Assembly: GCA_965227935.1 (NCBI GenBank)
Contig: CBDDGS010000055.1
Span: 2,170,001-2,234,000, forward strand
Length of the DNA: 64,000 nt
Origin: JAWPMT01 sp965227935
Lineage (GTDB): Bacteria > Bacteroidota > Bacteroidia > Cytophagales > Cyclobacteriaceae
Direction of reading: 5' to 3'
This document shows, piece after piece, positions 31,650 to 39,295 of the stretch. Position numbers and translations under genes: made by a program. The notes beneath the pieces were generated by a model. The model had not been told where the DNA came from. It did not search any database and saw only the letters and a list, made by a program, of their open reading frames with translations. The stretch's first letter is position 1; every line of letters begins with the position of its first letter.

Positions 31650-32567
31650 CTAGCGATCGGTGATGTTCAGCTCACTTTTGATCTTCATTGGGATCGAGAG
31701 TCCGTTGGGCATCTGCTCGTTGGCCTTCATGTCGGCTTTGCCTTCGATGGACTGCACTATGGTAGCTGTGGAGATCCACCCGGAACTGCGATCCACCTTC
31801 ACTTGCGAATCCACGGTTCCGCTCATATCAAATTTGAGGTCGAGCCCATTGGTATTGATGTATTGATCTTTGTTGACTGTTTCAATGTTGCCACGACCGG
31901 TGAGTAGGTAATGATCTGCTTCCTGGCCGTCGAAGGAGTATTGGGTGGTTATTCTTCCTTCCATGCCTGCATTGAGATCCGCTTCTGTTCTCCAGGTGTC
32001 CCCCGGGTTTACGGGTCCATCCGGGAATATGGCCGTCACCATTTCAATATTTCCTTTCATCGCCTTTGCTCCATACGTTTGATTGAGTTGGTTCAGGATT
32101 TGTTGCCTCTCAGAGGCGGTGACGTCTCTATCTGCCAGGGCTGCTTCCCACACCCTATCGAGGTTTTCAATTTGCTGGACTTTGCCATTCTTTGACATCA
32201 CCAGGTTAAACGACTGTCCGATGATATTGCTGAGCACTTGTGAGTAAGCATCGTCCTCAGCCGGATCGTTGGAGTCGAAGGTGGTGCTGCCTTGCTGCGA
32301 CCCCATGGACATCCGTAGTCGGCCGAAAGTAACCGACATGTCGTAGCTGTCGCTGTTGGCCTTCAGTACTTCAAATAGCATCGTACCCTCCAGCCCAATC
32401 AGGATTTCGAGTTGCTGACCCATCAGGTCCTGAACGATGGTGGCATTGGAGTTGGTCACTTGCGTGTAGGTCTGACCCTGCTGCAAGTTGAGTTCCAATC
32501 TTTTCTGGCCGACGACGAGGGTACTCGACAGGCAGGTGACTATTAGGGCAAAGAGGTGAAGTTTCAT
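31650..32567 (-). CDS. DUF6263-like secreted protein
   Basis: It has 305 residues from the ATG at 32567 (MKLHLFALIVTCLSSTLVVG, cleaved near GQ); an upstream frame to 32618 is rejected. The mature protein opens LELNLQQGQTYTQVTNSNATIVQDL, contains the FPDGPVNPGDTWRTEADL segment, and ends with a repeated beta pattern (SGWISTATIVQSIEGKADM). These are features of a Bacteroidota family (DUF6263) of unknown role. The aldo/keto reductase starts 27 bp beyond its stop, so the two may share a transcript. Confidence 0.65.
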   Translation of the reverse strand: MKLHLFALIVTCLSSTLVVGQKRLELNLQQGQTYTQVTNSNATIVQDLMGQQLEILIGLEGTMLFEVLKANSDSYDMSVTFGRLRMSMGSQQGSTTFDSNDPAEDDAYSQVLSNIIGQSFNLVMSKNGKVQQIENLDRVWEAALADRDVTASERQQILNQLNQTYGAKAMKGNIEMVTAIFPDGPVNPGDTWRTEADLNAGMEGRITTQYSFDGQEADHYLLTGRGNIETVNKDQYINTNGLDLKFDMSGTVDSQVKVDRSSGWISTATIVQSIEGKADMKANEQMPNGLSIPMKIKSELNITDR

Positions 32568-33033
32568 AATTCCTGGAGGTTTGCTACTTGATGTCTTGCA
32601 TCGGCAATGTAGATGCAAATGTTAGTTTGACCAAAACTCGCGCCGATTGGCGGAATTGAGAATTGAAAAGGGGCCACGGAGAATTGCGTTTGTGTGAGAG
32701 GGTGAAATTCTGTTTTTCACCTCTACCTATTGAATGACGCTGTCGGTACGGGGCTGAATGAAACTCAAATCGAAACTTACGAAAATCAAACAATCCGTCT
32801 TTCGGCGAAACTCAGGATTGAAAATGGAATTGGCGAGTCCGCCTTGACGCCATGGACCACGGACCAGTGTGAGTATGGAGTGAGTGTGAGTTTGGAGTGT
32901 GAGTGTGGTCCGACTTGGTAAGGGACAGATTGTTTTCGGTTCAATGAAAATGGGTATGTGGAGTTGTGAATGGTAAGGAATCGAATTCAAAAATTCAATC
33001 ATTCAGAATTCAACATTCCCTTATGTTTGCGGC
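32568..33033. repeat. Repeat-rich gap between divergent genes
   Basis: No frame is convincing. It holds minisatellite-like gaattgagaattgaaaa at 32651, a gtgagt-rich patch (32870-32909) and several aattcaa words (32972-33015). A -7 element for the ABC gene lies at the right end. Confidence 0.5.
33022..33029 (+). promoter_or_regulatory. -7 element next to the LolD-like start
   Basis: TATGTTTG matches TAnnTTTG exactly and ends 4 nt before the ATG at 33034. If functional, the mRNA would be leaderless or nearly so. No -33 TTTG is seen. Confidence 0.35.
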
Positions 33034-33699
33034 ATGCTCGTGGCGAAAGATATTCACAAGGCGTATGGGAGCCTGAAAGTGCTGAAAGGCATCAATCTCG
33101 AGATTGGTGACAACGAGGTAGTCAGTATCGTAGGTGCTTCCGGAGCGGGCAAGAGCACATTATTGCACATACTAGGTACGCTGGATAGTCCTGACAGAGG
33201 GGAAGTGCGCATCAAATCCCAGTTGGCCACTAGTCTCCCACAGAAAAAACTGGCCTCCTTTCGCAACGAAAATATTGGCTTCATCTTCCAGTTTCACAAT
33301 CTGCTGCCGGAGTTTACGGCACTGGAGAATGTCTGCATACCCGGGTTCATCGGGAAGCGCAAGGAATCAGAGGTGACCAGTAGGGGAGAGGAACTTCTCA
33401 AATTGCTTGGTTTGGAGGCGCGAATGGATCACAAACCCTCCGAGCTATCAGGTGGGGAGCAGCAGCGGGTATCAGTAGCGCGGGCACTTATCAATAGTCC
33501 GTCGATCGTCTTCGCGGATGAACCTACGGGCAACCTGGACTCGAAGAATGCGAAGGAGCTTCACGACCTGTTTTTCGAGCTGCGTGATCGCTTAAAGCAG
33601 ACGTTCGTCATCGTCACGCATAACCAGGAGCTGGCCAACATGGCCGATCGAAAGATCGAGATCGTCGATGGACTCATCCGGGACGAGGTCGTCCTATGA
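33034..33699 (+). CDS. ABC transporter ATP-binding protein (LolD-like)
   Basis: This 221-residue ATPase has Walker A GASGAGKST (34-42), Q-loop FIFQFHNLLPEFTALENV, signature LSGGEQQRVSVARAL, Walker B IVFADEPTGNLDS and switch His in IVTHNQEL. The sequence around the Q-loop and the GNLDS match the LolD/MacB (MacB-family) group, which drives lipoprotein release or outer-membrane-directed export. No permease of that group is adjacent. The next gene overlaps by 4 bp but encodes an unrelated DMT transporter, so the functional partner is elsewhere. Confidence 0.9.
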   Translation: MLVAKDIHKAYGSLKVLKGINLEIGDNEVVSIVGASGAGKSTLLHILGTLDSPDRGEVRIKSQLATSLPQKKLASFRNENIGFIFQFHNLLPEFTALENVCIPGFIGKRKESEVTSRGEELLKLLGLEARMDHKPSELSGGEQQRVSVARALINSPSIVFADEPTGNLDSKNAKELHDLFFELRDRLKQTFVIVTHNQELANMADRKIEIVDGLIRDEVVL

Positions 33700-34550
33700 A
33701 GCAATTCCTGACTCCGGGAGTTCGCTACATGCTTCTGGCTACGCTGTTCTTTGCGCTGATGAAGGTCTGCGTGAAGGCCATTTCCCACATCCCGGCGATA
33801 GAGATCATCTTTTTCCGCGCGATCATTTCTCTGGGGATTAGCATGTATCTACTCCAGCGGCAGAGGGTGAGCTTCTGGGGAGTGAACAAACCCATATTGA
33901 TTGCTAGAGGCGTCACCGGAGCGATTGCGTTGATCTTGTACTTCTACCTGCTCCATCAAATACCCCTTGCCACCGCTGCTACGCTACAATATCTGGCGCC
34001 TATTTTCACGACTATCCTGGGCATATTCATCGTCAACGAGAAGGTGAGACCCTGGCAGTGGCTGTTTTTTGCCGTGAGCTTTGCCGGTGTGATGGTCGTG
34101 CAGGGGTTTGATGTGCGCATATCGTATCTGCATCTTGGTATTGGTCTGGCCACCTCGTTCTTTATGGGACTGGCCTACAACTTCGTACGCAAGCTCAACA
34201 CTACTGAGCACCCCCTCGTGATCATCTTGTACTTCCCGCTCGTGTTGCTGCCGATCGGGGCTGTGTGGTCCTTTTTTGTGTGGGTGCCCCCTCAGGGCAC
34301 AGATTGGCTATTTCTGGTCGCCGTGGGCATTCTGACACAGATAGCGCAGTTTTTTATGACCAAGTCTTACCAATCTGAGGAGTTGTCCAAGGTCTCTATC
34401 CTCAACTATGTCGGGCTGATCTACGCGCTGGCATTTGGGTTCTTATTCTTCGGCGAGACCTTCAACTGGCTCACGTATCTAGGCATGTTTCTGGTTATTG
34501 CGGGTGTCATTGGCAACGTCCTATTTAAGCGCTCGATCAAACCATTGTAG
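33696..34550 (+). CDS. EamA/DMT-family transporter
   Basis: This 284-residue, ten-span inner-membrane protein is made of two EamA repeats, the second beginning near LGIGLATSFFMGLAYNFV. The typical motifs FFRAIISLGISMYLL and ATLQYLAPIFTTILGIFIVNEKV in the first half recur as LNYVGLIYALAFGFLFFGE in the second. It probably exports or exchanges a small metabolite. It starts within the stop of the ABC ATPase (ATGA). Confidence 0.9.
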   Translation: MKQFLTPGVRYMLLATLFFALMKVCVKAISHIPAIEIIFFRAIISLGISMYLLQRQRVSFWGVNKPILIARGVTGAIALILYFYLLHQIPLATAATLQYLAPIFTTILGIFIVNEKVRPWQWLFFAVSFAGVMVVQGFDVRISYLHLGIGLATSFFMGLAYNFVRKLNTTEHPLVIILYFPLVLLPIGAVWSFFVWVPPQGTDWLFLVAVGILTQIAQFFMTKSYQSEELSKVSILNYVGLIYALAFGFLFFGETFNWLTYLGMFLVIAGVIGNVLFKRSIKPL

Positions 34551-34695
34551 GCTACTAATCTCGACTGCTTGAAATTGTACAAAGTGGGTAGGGAACGTTA
34601 GGTCTGGTGGCAACCATAGATTATTTGATTCTTGAAAAATGCGAGCTCCGAAACAGGCCCTGAGAGGGGTGTGTTTGAAAATAAACCATTGAATC

Positions 34696-34726
34696 TTTGG
34701 TTTTCTGAATCAAACCCATACATTTG
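34696..34726 (+). promoter_or_regulatory. Promoter of the 63-aa gene and yebC
   Basis: TTTG at 34696, a 19-nt spacer and TACATTTG at 34719-34726 give an exact Bacteroidota housekeeping promoter. The ATG at 34745 follows 18 nt later. Confidence 0.75.
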
Positions 34727-34744
34727 TTTTAACAAAGAGCCACT

Positions 34745-34936
34745 ATGAAGAGAAATGCAACCGACCTGCTGGACGAGGATTTGTCCAAATGGGGCATGGG
34801 GATTGAAAGCTTCACAGCTATGAGTGTGTCGCTCAACGTACCTGCCAACACCGATAACTTCTTTGAAAAAATTAATCGCCTTTCCCTAGAACTGGACAAA
34901 AGACTCCTCAAATTAGAGGCGAAAAACCAGGACTAA
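34745..34936 (+). CDS. Small protein of unknown function (63 aa)
   Basis: This small acidic/basic soluble protein begins MKRNATDLLDEDLSKWGMG and ends in an amphipathic helix (FFEKINRLSLELDKRLLKLE) that could form a coiled coil. It has a perfect promoter just upstream and lies 22 bp before yebC, so it is probably the first gene of a two-gene transcript. It is not recognised by family; codon use and context support a real gene. Confidence 0.6.
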   Translation: MKRNATDLLDEDLSKWGMGIESFTAMSVSLNVPANTDNFFEKINRLSLELDKRLLKLEAKNQD

Positions 34937-34958
34937 CGTTTAAAGCGATTAATACTTC

Positions 34959-35669
34959 ATGGGAAGAGCATTTGAGTACCGTCGCGCCGCGAAGGAGAAG
35001 CGGTGGGACAAAATGTCAAAGATTTTTCCGAAACTGGCCAAAGCCATTCAGGTAGCTGCCCGCGAGGGTGGGCCAGACCCCGAAATGAACGCCAAACTCC
35101 GCTCGGCAATTCAGAATGCCAAGGCGGAGAACATGCCTAAGGACAATATCGAGAATGCCATCAAACGCGCAACCGGAAAGGATGCGACGACGATGGAGGA
35201 AGTAAACTTTGAGGGCAAGGGCCCCCATGGTGTTTTGGTATTCGTCGAGTGCATGACTGACAACAATAACCGGACGGTGGCGAACGTCAAATCTTATTTC
35301 AGTAAAGCAGGAGGTGGTTTTGTGCCATCTGGCTCACTCGAGTTCATGTTTAACCGGAAGGCCGTTTTCGAGTTTGAGAAGGCGGAGGACATGGATCTGG
35401 AAGAGTTGGAGCTGGAGCTCATAGACGGGGGCCTCGAGGAAATTGAGGAGAATGATGGGACTGTGTACTGCTACGCAGACTATACCGACTACGGGAGCTT
35501 GTCCAAGCTGTTGGAAGATAAGGGCGTCGAAATCAATAAATCTGGCCTGAAGAGGTACGCGACCACACCAGTAGAATTCGATGAAGAGCAACTCGAGGAG
35601 ATCGAGAAAATGCTCGACAAAATGGAGGACGACGAAGATGTGCAAGCGGTGTACACCAACATCGCGTAG
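34959..35669 (+). CDS. yebC: YebC/PmpR-family protein
   Basis: The 236 residues match the YebC family across the whole length: MGRAFEYRRAAKEKRWDKMSK, then KAIQVAAREGGPDPEMN, KAENMPKDNIENAIKRA and GGFVPSGSLEFMF. YebC proteins bind DNA or act in translation of proline-rich stretches; which applies here is unknown. The acidic C-terminus (EKMLDKMEDDEDVQ) is family-like. DinB follows after 9 bp. Confidence 0.93.
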   Translation: MGRAFEYRRAAKEKRWDKMSKIFPKLAKAIQVAAREGGPDPEMNAKLRSAIQNAKAENMPKDNIENAIKRATGKDATTMEEVNFEGKGPHGVLVFVECMTDNNNRTVANVKSYFSKAGGGFVPSGSLEFMFNRKAVFEFEKAEDMDLEELELELIDGGLEEIEENDGTVYCYADYTDYGSLSKLLEDKGVEINKSGLKRYATTPVEFDEEQLEEIEKMLDKMEDDEDVQAVYTNIA

Positions 35670-35678
35670 CTTCGTTGG

Positions 35679-36200
35679 ATGGAATTCGAAATCGAGGCCA
35701 TCACGGCCACTCTCCGCCAAACCCCTGGTACACTCAGCCATATACTGAAGGACTTGCCGGACGAACTTCGTCTCTCCAATGAAGGAGAGGGCACCTGGAG
35801 CCCCTATGACATTCTGGGTCATCTGATCCATGGGGAGAAGACCGACTGGATCCCGAGGGCTAAAATCATCCTATTTGCTGAGGACAAGCGCTTCGAACCT
35901 TTTGATCGGTTTGCTCAGGAGAAAGAGAGTGTCGGTCAATCGCTAGATGACCTGCTCGGTGAGTTTGCGACGTTGCGCCAACACAACCTTGATGAATTAG
36001 CATCGCTGGATCTGAGTGAGGAGAACCTATCCAAGACGGGCATTCACCCGGAGTTTGGGGCGGTGACGCTGCGGCAACTCCTGGCGACGTGGGCGTCGCA
36101 TGACTTTGGACACTTGTATCAGCTATCGCGGGTGATGGCCAAGCAGTACCTGCCTCATGTGGGTCCCTGGAAGAAGTACATCAGGGCGTTGAATGATTGA
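35679..36200 (+). CDS. DinB-family protein
   Basis: This 173-residue four-helix-bundle protein has putative metal ligands in YDILGHLIHGEKTDW and LATWASHDFGHLYQLSRV, the three-His layout of DinB/YfiT-like enzymes. Such proteins are often thiol-dependent transferases or damage-inducible proteins. It lies 9 bp after yebC in the same direction and is probably its co-transcribed neighbour. A long repeat-filled gap follows. Confidence 0.85.
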   Translation: MEFEIEAITATLRQTPGTLSHILKDLPDELRLSNEGEGTWSPYDILGHLIHGEKTDWIPRAKIILFAEDKRFEPFDRFAQEKESVGQSLDDLLGEFATLRQHNLDELASLDLSEENLSKTGIHPEFGAVTLRQLLATWASHDFGHLYQLSRVMAKQYLPHVGPWKKYIRALND

Positions 36201-36231
36201 GGGATTTGCCCTGGCCGGGCGGGCCTAGGCC

Positions 36232-36266
36232 TCCCAGGAGGGGAATGATTTCTCCTAAGAGATACG
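36232..36266 (+). repeat. 35-bp direct repeat, copy 1
   Basis: The sequence beginning tcccaggaggggaatgattt and ending gagatacg recurs at 36606-36640 with three differences. Each copy can form a small hairpin (aggag/ctcct). The two copies bracket the palindromic element at 36454-36585. Confidence 0.75.
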
Positions 36267-36453
36267 CTTATCTATCGCTCGGCTCCAGCCGAGTGACGAA
36301 TATTCAAAGAGCCTGCGGCTAGGACGTGTCGATACAAAATCCCCCTTGCCGGGCGCCCCTAGCCCCCTTTTGAAAAGGGGGATTCGTTCTTCCCACCTCT
36401 GGCCGTGCTCTCCTAGCCCCTCCCCAATCCCATTAAGCTAAGAGAATTAAGCT

Positions 36454-36585
36454 GCCTTCCAGAAAAGCAAAGTCATTTTGACGTCAGGAAAAATCTATTG
36501 ATGTTGCTAGGCAAATCGGCTATTTATGTCAATAGATCCCTCCTTCGTCGGGATGACCTTTAGAAGGATTGCTTTTCGGGAAGGC
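36454..36585. repeat. Palindromic MITE-like element, copy 1
   Basis: Terminal inverted repeats gccttccagaaaagca and tgcttttcgggaaggc enclose an inner inverted repeat (gtcattttgacgtcaggaaa and its counterpart ending gggatgac) with aatctattga/tcaatagatt arms. The inner 95 bp match 56383-56477 in reverse orientation at about 85 percent by eye. There is no coding frame. It is probably a small non-autonomous element or REP-like structure. Confidence 0.8.
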
Positions 36586-36605
36586 TTGTCCCTACCTTAA
36601 CTTAA

Positions 36606-36640
36606 TCCCAGGAGGGGAATGGTTTCTCCTAAAGGATACG
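36606..36640 (+). repeat. 35-bp direct repeat, copy 2
   Basis: This is the second copy of the repeat at 36232-36266, on the far side of the palindromic element, about 375 bp away. Confidence 0.75.
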
Positions 36641-36721
36641 GAGGCCGAAAGCATAAGGCCGAGATAGGACAAGACATGAGGGGGTGCCAGCGGGGTCTGT
36701 AGCTCGGCCATGCACGAGGAG
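36641..36721 (-). repeat. Dispersed ~80-bp intergenic repeat, copy 2
   Basis: Read on the minus strand it aligns with 18950-19029: ctcctcgtgcatggccgagc at one end and tctcggccttatgctttcgg at the other. It is directly joined to the gtgaagtagagag inverted repeat. Confidence 0.75.
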
Positions 36722-36726
36722 CGACC

Positions 36727-36786
36727 GTGAAGTAGAGAGTCGCGGGTATTGTGATGCTACTTTGGATCGAACTTCTCTTACTTCAC
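36727..36786. repeat. gtgaagtagagag inverted repeat, copy 2
   Basis: gtgaagtagagag and ttctcttacttcac form a ~13-bp interrupted stem around a ~33-bp loop. The same stem ends occur in the ilvC-ilvA gap (10812-10870), while the loops differ. Confidence 0.65.
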
Positions 36787-36828
36787 GGGGTGTGCGATGG
36801 ATTCCGCGGTGGCCCGTGCGCCCCCAAC

Positions 36829-36858
36829 AAAAAAAGGCCACCCCACTGGGGCAGCCTT
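36829..36858 (-). terminator. Terminator of gapA
   Basis: aaggc-ca-cccc pairs with gggg-ca-gcctt around a 3-nt loop and is followed by seven U on the minus strand, 31 bp past the gapA stop. Confidence 0.8.
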
Positions 36859-36888
36859 CGATATATTGATAGATCTTTTATTCTGAAA

Positions 36889-37890
36889 TTATCCAGCGAG
36901 GCGCTCGATCAGATCGGCAGCTCTGTGTGAGTAGCCGGCTTCGTTGTCATACCATCCCACTACTTTCACCAACGTGCCAGTAGCCTTTGTGAGAGCAGAG
37001 TCAAAGATGCAAGAGTGAGGATTGCCGATGATGTCAACGGAGACGATAGGGTCTTCGCAGTACTCCATCACGCCTTTTAGACCAGCGTTAGCAGCAGCTT
37101 TCATCGCAGCGTTGATTTCCTCTGCTGTCGCAGGCTTGTTCAATGTAGCAGTGAAGTCAGTGATAGAACCTGTCAAAGTAGGTACTCGCATGGCGAAACC
37201 GTCGAGCTTGCCTTTCACTGAAGGGATCACCTTACCAACCGCACCGGCGGCGCCAGTAGAAGTAGGTACGATAGACACTGCTGCTGCTCTGGCTCGTCGC
37301 AAGTCTCTGTGAGGGGAATCTTGCAATCGCTGATCAGCCGTGTAGGCATGGACAGTGGTCATGTAACCAGACTCGATGCCCCAGTTGTCCTCCAGTACTT
37401 TGACCATCGGCGCGAGGCAGTTGGTAGTACAGGATGCATTGGAAAGGATAGGCTCGTCACCTGTGAGGTCGCCATCATTTACTCCGAGAACTACGAAAGG
37501 GATGTCGCCCTTCGCGGGGGCGGAGATCACTACTTTCTTCGCACCTGCCGAGATGTGCTTACCGGCACCCTCAGGATTGGTGAAGATACCTGTAGACTCC
37601 AGCACCACTTCTACGCCATGGTCAGACCAGGGAAGGTTGGCAGGGTCACGCTCGGCATATACCCTAATGGCAGTGCCGTTGATGATCAGGTTGGAATCAT
37701 CCGCCTCAACAGTGCCGGGGAATTTGCCCTGAGCGGAGTCGTATTTCAAGAGATGTGCCAGGGTCTTTGTGTCAGTGAGATCGTTGATCGCTACCACTTC
37801 CACATTGCCCTTATCGAGTAGTGCTCTGAAAGTTATCCGGCCAATTCTACCGAATCCATTGATAGCAACTTTCGTTTTTGACATAGCCAT
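36889..37890 (-). CDS. gapA: Glyceraldehyde-3-phosphate dehydrogenase, type I
   Basis: This glycolytic enzyme has 333 residues. The NAD fold starts VAINGFGRIGRITFRALL, the catalytic Cys is in SNASCTTNCLAP, the catalytic His region follows (MTTVHAYTADQRLQDSPHRDLRRAR), and the C-terminus is VGWYDNEAGYSHRAADL. Two in-frame Met codons start the gene (MAMSKTKVA); either is possible. It is a single-gene unit with a clear promoter and terminator. The GDLTGDEPILSNAS stretch is typical of Bacteroidota enzymes. Confidence 0.96.
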   Translation of the reverse strand: MAMSKTKVAINGFGRIGRITFRALLDKGNVEVVAINDLTDTKTLAHLLKYDSAQGKFPGTVEADDSNLIINGTAIRVYAERDPANLPWSDHGVEVVLESTGIFTNPEGAGKHISAGAKKVVISAPAKGDIPFVVLGVNDGDLTGDEPILSNASCTTNCLAPMVKVLEDNWGIESGYMTTVHAYTADQRLQDSPHRDLRRARAAAVSIVPTSTGAAGAVGKVIPSVKGKLDGFAMRVPTLTGSITDFTATLNKPATAEEINAAMKAAANAGLKGVMEYCEDPIVSVDIIGNPHSCIFDSALTKATGTLVKVVGWYDNEAGYSHRAADLIERLAG

Positions 37891-37919
37891 ATAGTTTAAA
37901 CCGTGATGAAATAAGTGTG

Positions 37920-37950
37920 CAAATGTATAACTAGAATCCAGCTAAACAAA
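37920..37950 (-). promoter_or_regulatory. gapA promoter
   Basis: On the minus strand TTTG (37950-37947), a 19-nt spacer and TACATTTG (37927-37920) form an exact Bacteroidota promoter, about 30 nt before the gapA start. Confidence 0.8.
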
Positions 37951-38057
37951 TTCGCCCTTTCATGGCATTGTTAATTTGTTTCAACGAAAACGTTTGTTCT
38001 CGAAAAACAATCATCTTTGTATAGACGTTATAAACAACCACAGAACATAAACCACCC

Positions 38058-38315
38058 GTGTTAACATTAATCCGACCCCTCAACAGCAAGCTCGCTGACG
38101 ACATCGAGCACCAACTAAAGAACATGGTTGCGGCGTACGAAGTCATTCACAACGCTGCGAACTCACTTCCCTATTTATTGGAGACTGGTAACGTCATCAA
38201 AGGCAAAGAGTCGATCCAGAAGTTTTTGGAAACACTGGAGAAAGAACTGAACTGGAGCCGCTCTATCTCTTCCGATAGCTGCTACCTCGATCCCGACGGC
38301 GGACAGGTGTGTTAA
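38058..38315 (+). CDS. Small protein of unknown function (85 aa)
   Basis: This frame starts with GTG at 38058 (an in-frame stop lies at 38031; the first ATG is at 38124). The product is mostly helical: LADDIEHQLKNMVAAYEVIH, then ESIQKFLETLEKELNW, ending SSDSCYLDPDGGQVC with two Cys near the C-terminus. A strong terminator follows 50 bp downstream. It is not recognised by family. The terminator and codon quality argue for a real gene, divergent from gapA; the start is uncertain. Confidence 0.55.
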   Translation: MLTLIRPLNSKLADDIEHQLKNMVAAYEVIHNAANSLPYLLETGNVIKGKESIQKFLETLEKELNWSRSISSDSCYLDPDGGQVC

Positions 38316-38363
38316 AGGCACGGCCGTTGTGACCCTACACGTAGAAAGAAAACACAAAGATCT

Positions 38364-38405
38364 TGAAAGCCCCCAGGTGATCCGCTTGAGGGCTTCTTTT
38401 TTTGG
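38364..38405 (+). terminator. Terminator after the 85-aa gene
   Basis: gaaagccc...gagggcttc pair with one bulged A around a ~14-nt loop, followed by an unbroken U-tract of about nine. Confidence 0.75.
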
Positions 38406-38453
38406 AGTGAGTCTCAAACATCGCTCCGTACATTGCGTTGAATCTGAGGCACT

Positions 38454-39242
38454 ATGGATAAACCAAGGACAGTAGAGAAGAAGCGGAGCAGATTTCGATG
38501 GATCGGCTACATGTTCCTTTTCTTATTTGGCTGTGTGATTGCGGGTACGATCACCAGAGCCTTGCAGGATCCTGTGCAGCGTCAGCCGACTAATACCACT
38601 GACCAGGAGTGGGCCGAGAGGAGCTATGGATATGCGCCGCATCCCAGTGACTATAGTGATGCCATCATACAGGTATACGCGGCGAGGACGAGGGGGCCTA
38701 AGAAAGCGGTCGCGGTACACACCTGGATTGCTACCAAGAGAAATGGCGCTGACGATTACATTGTTTCACAAATATTTGGGTGGCGCCTCCGTAGTCGGGG
38801 CACTGCATTGAACCGTGGTCCAAGAGTGCCGGACAGGTCTTGGGCCCGAAATGCACCAACACTCTTGCTCGATATCAGAGGGGAAGATGTTGAGTTTTTG
38901 ATAGACAAGGTGGATAGCGCCATCGCGGAGTATCCATGGAAAAACGAGTACACGGCCTGGCCTGGGCCCAATAGCAATACCTTCCTTGCGTGGATTGGCC
39001 TGCAGGTGCCCGAGCTTAAGCTGGATCTGCCTGCCACAGCCATCGGCAAGGACTGGCGGCCCATATCGGATACGTTCGGCTCGTCTCCCAGCGGGACGGG
39101 TGTGCAAGCTTCTCTTTATGGGCTTCTGGGCGTTACCGTCGGGGTAGAGGAGGGGCTGGAGGTCAATATTTTGGGATTGAGTACTGAGTTGGACGTTTTC
39201 GATATGGGCGTCGAGCTCCCCGGCATGGGACGAGTTTGGTGA
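38454..39242 (+). CDS. DUF3750-family protein
   Basis: This 262-residue protein has an N-terminal membrane anchor after a basic segment (EKKRSRFRWIGYMFLFLFGC). The soluble part has the DUF3750 pattern: VAVHTWIATKRNGADDY, WPGPNSNTFLAWIGLQVPEL, PATAIGKDWRP and a Gly-rich C-terminus (SPSGTGVQASLYGLLGV). The family occurs mainly in Proteobacteria and its function is unknown; the conserved His, Trp and Asn suggest an enzyme. It stands alone on the plus strand. Confidence 0.75.
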   Translation: MDKPRTVEKKRSRFRWIGYMFLFLFGCVIAGTITRALQDPVQRQPTNTTDQEWAERSYGYAPHPSDYSDAIIQVYAARTRGPKKAVAVHTWIATKRNGADDYIVSQIFGWRLRSRGTALNRGPRVPDRSWARNAPTLLLDIRGEDVEFLIDKVDSAIAEYPWKNEYTAWPGPNSNTFLAWIGLQVPELKLDLPATAIGKDWRPISDTFGSSPSGTGVQASLYGLLGVTVGVEEGLEVNILGLSTELDVFDMGVELPGMGRVW

Positions 39243-39295
39243 AGTTGTGAAGTTCAGGTTTGCAAACTCCAGCGACGAATTTGGGTTGAGACAGT

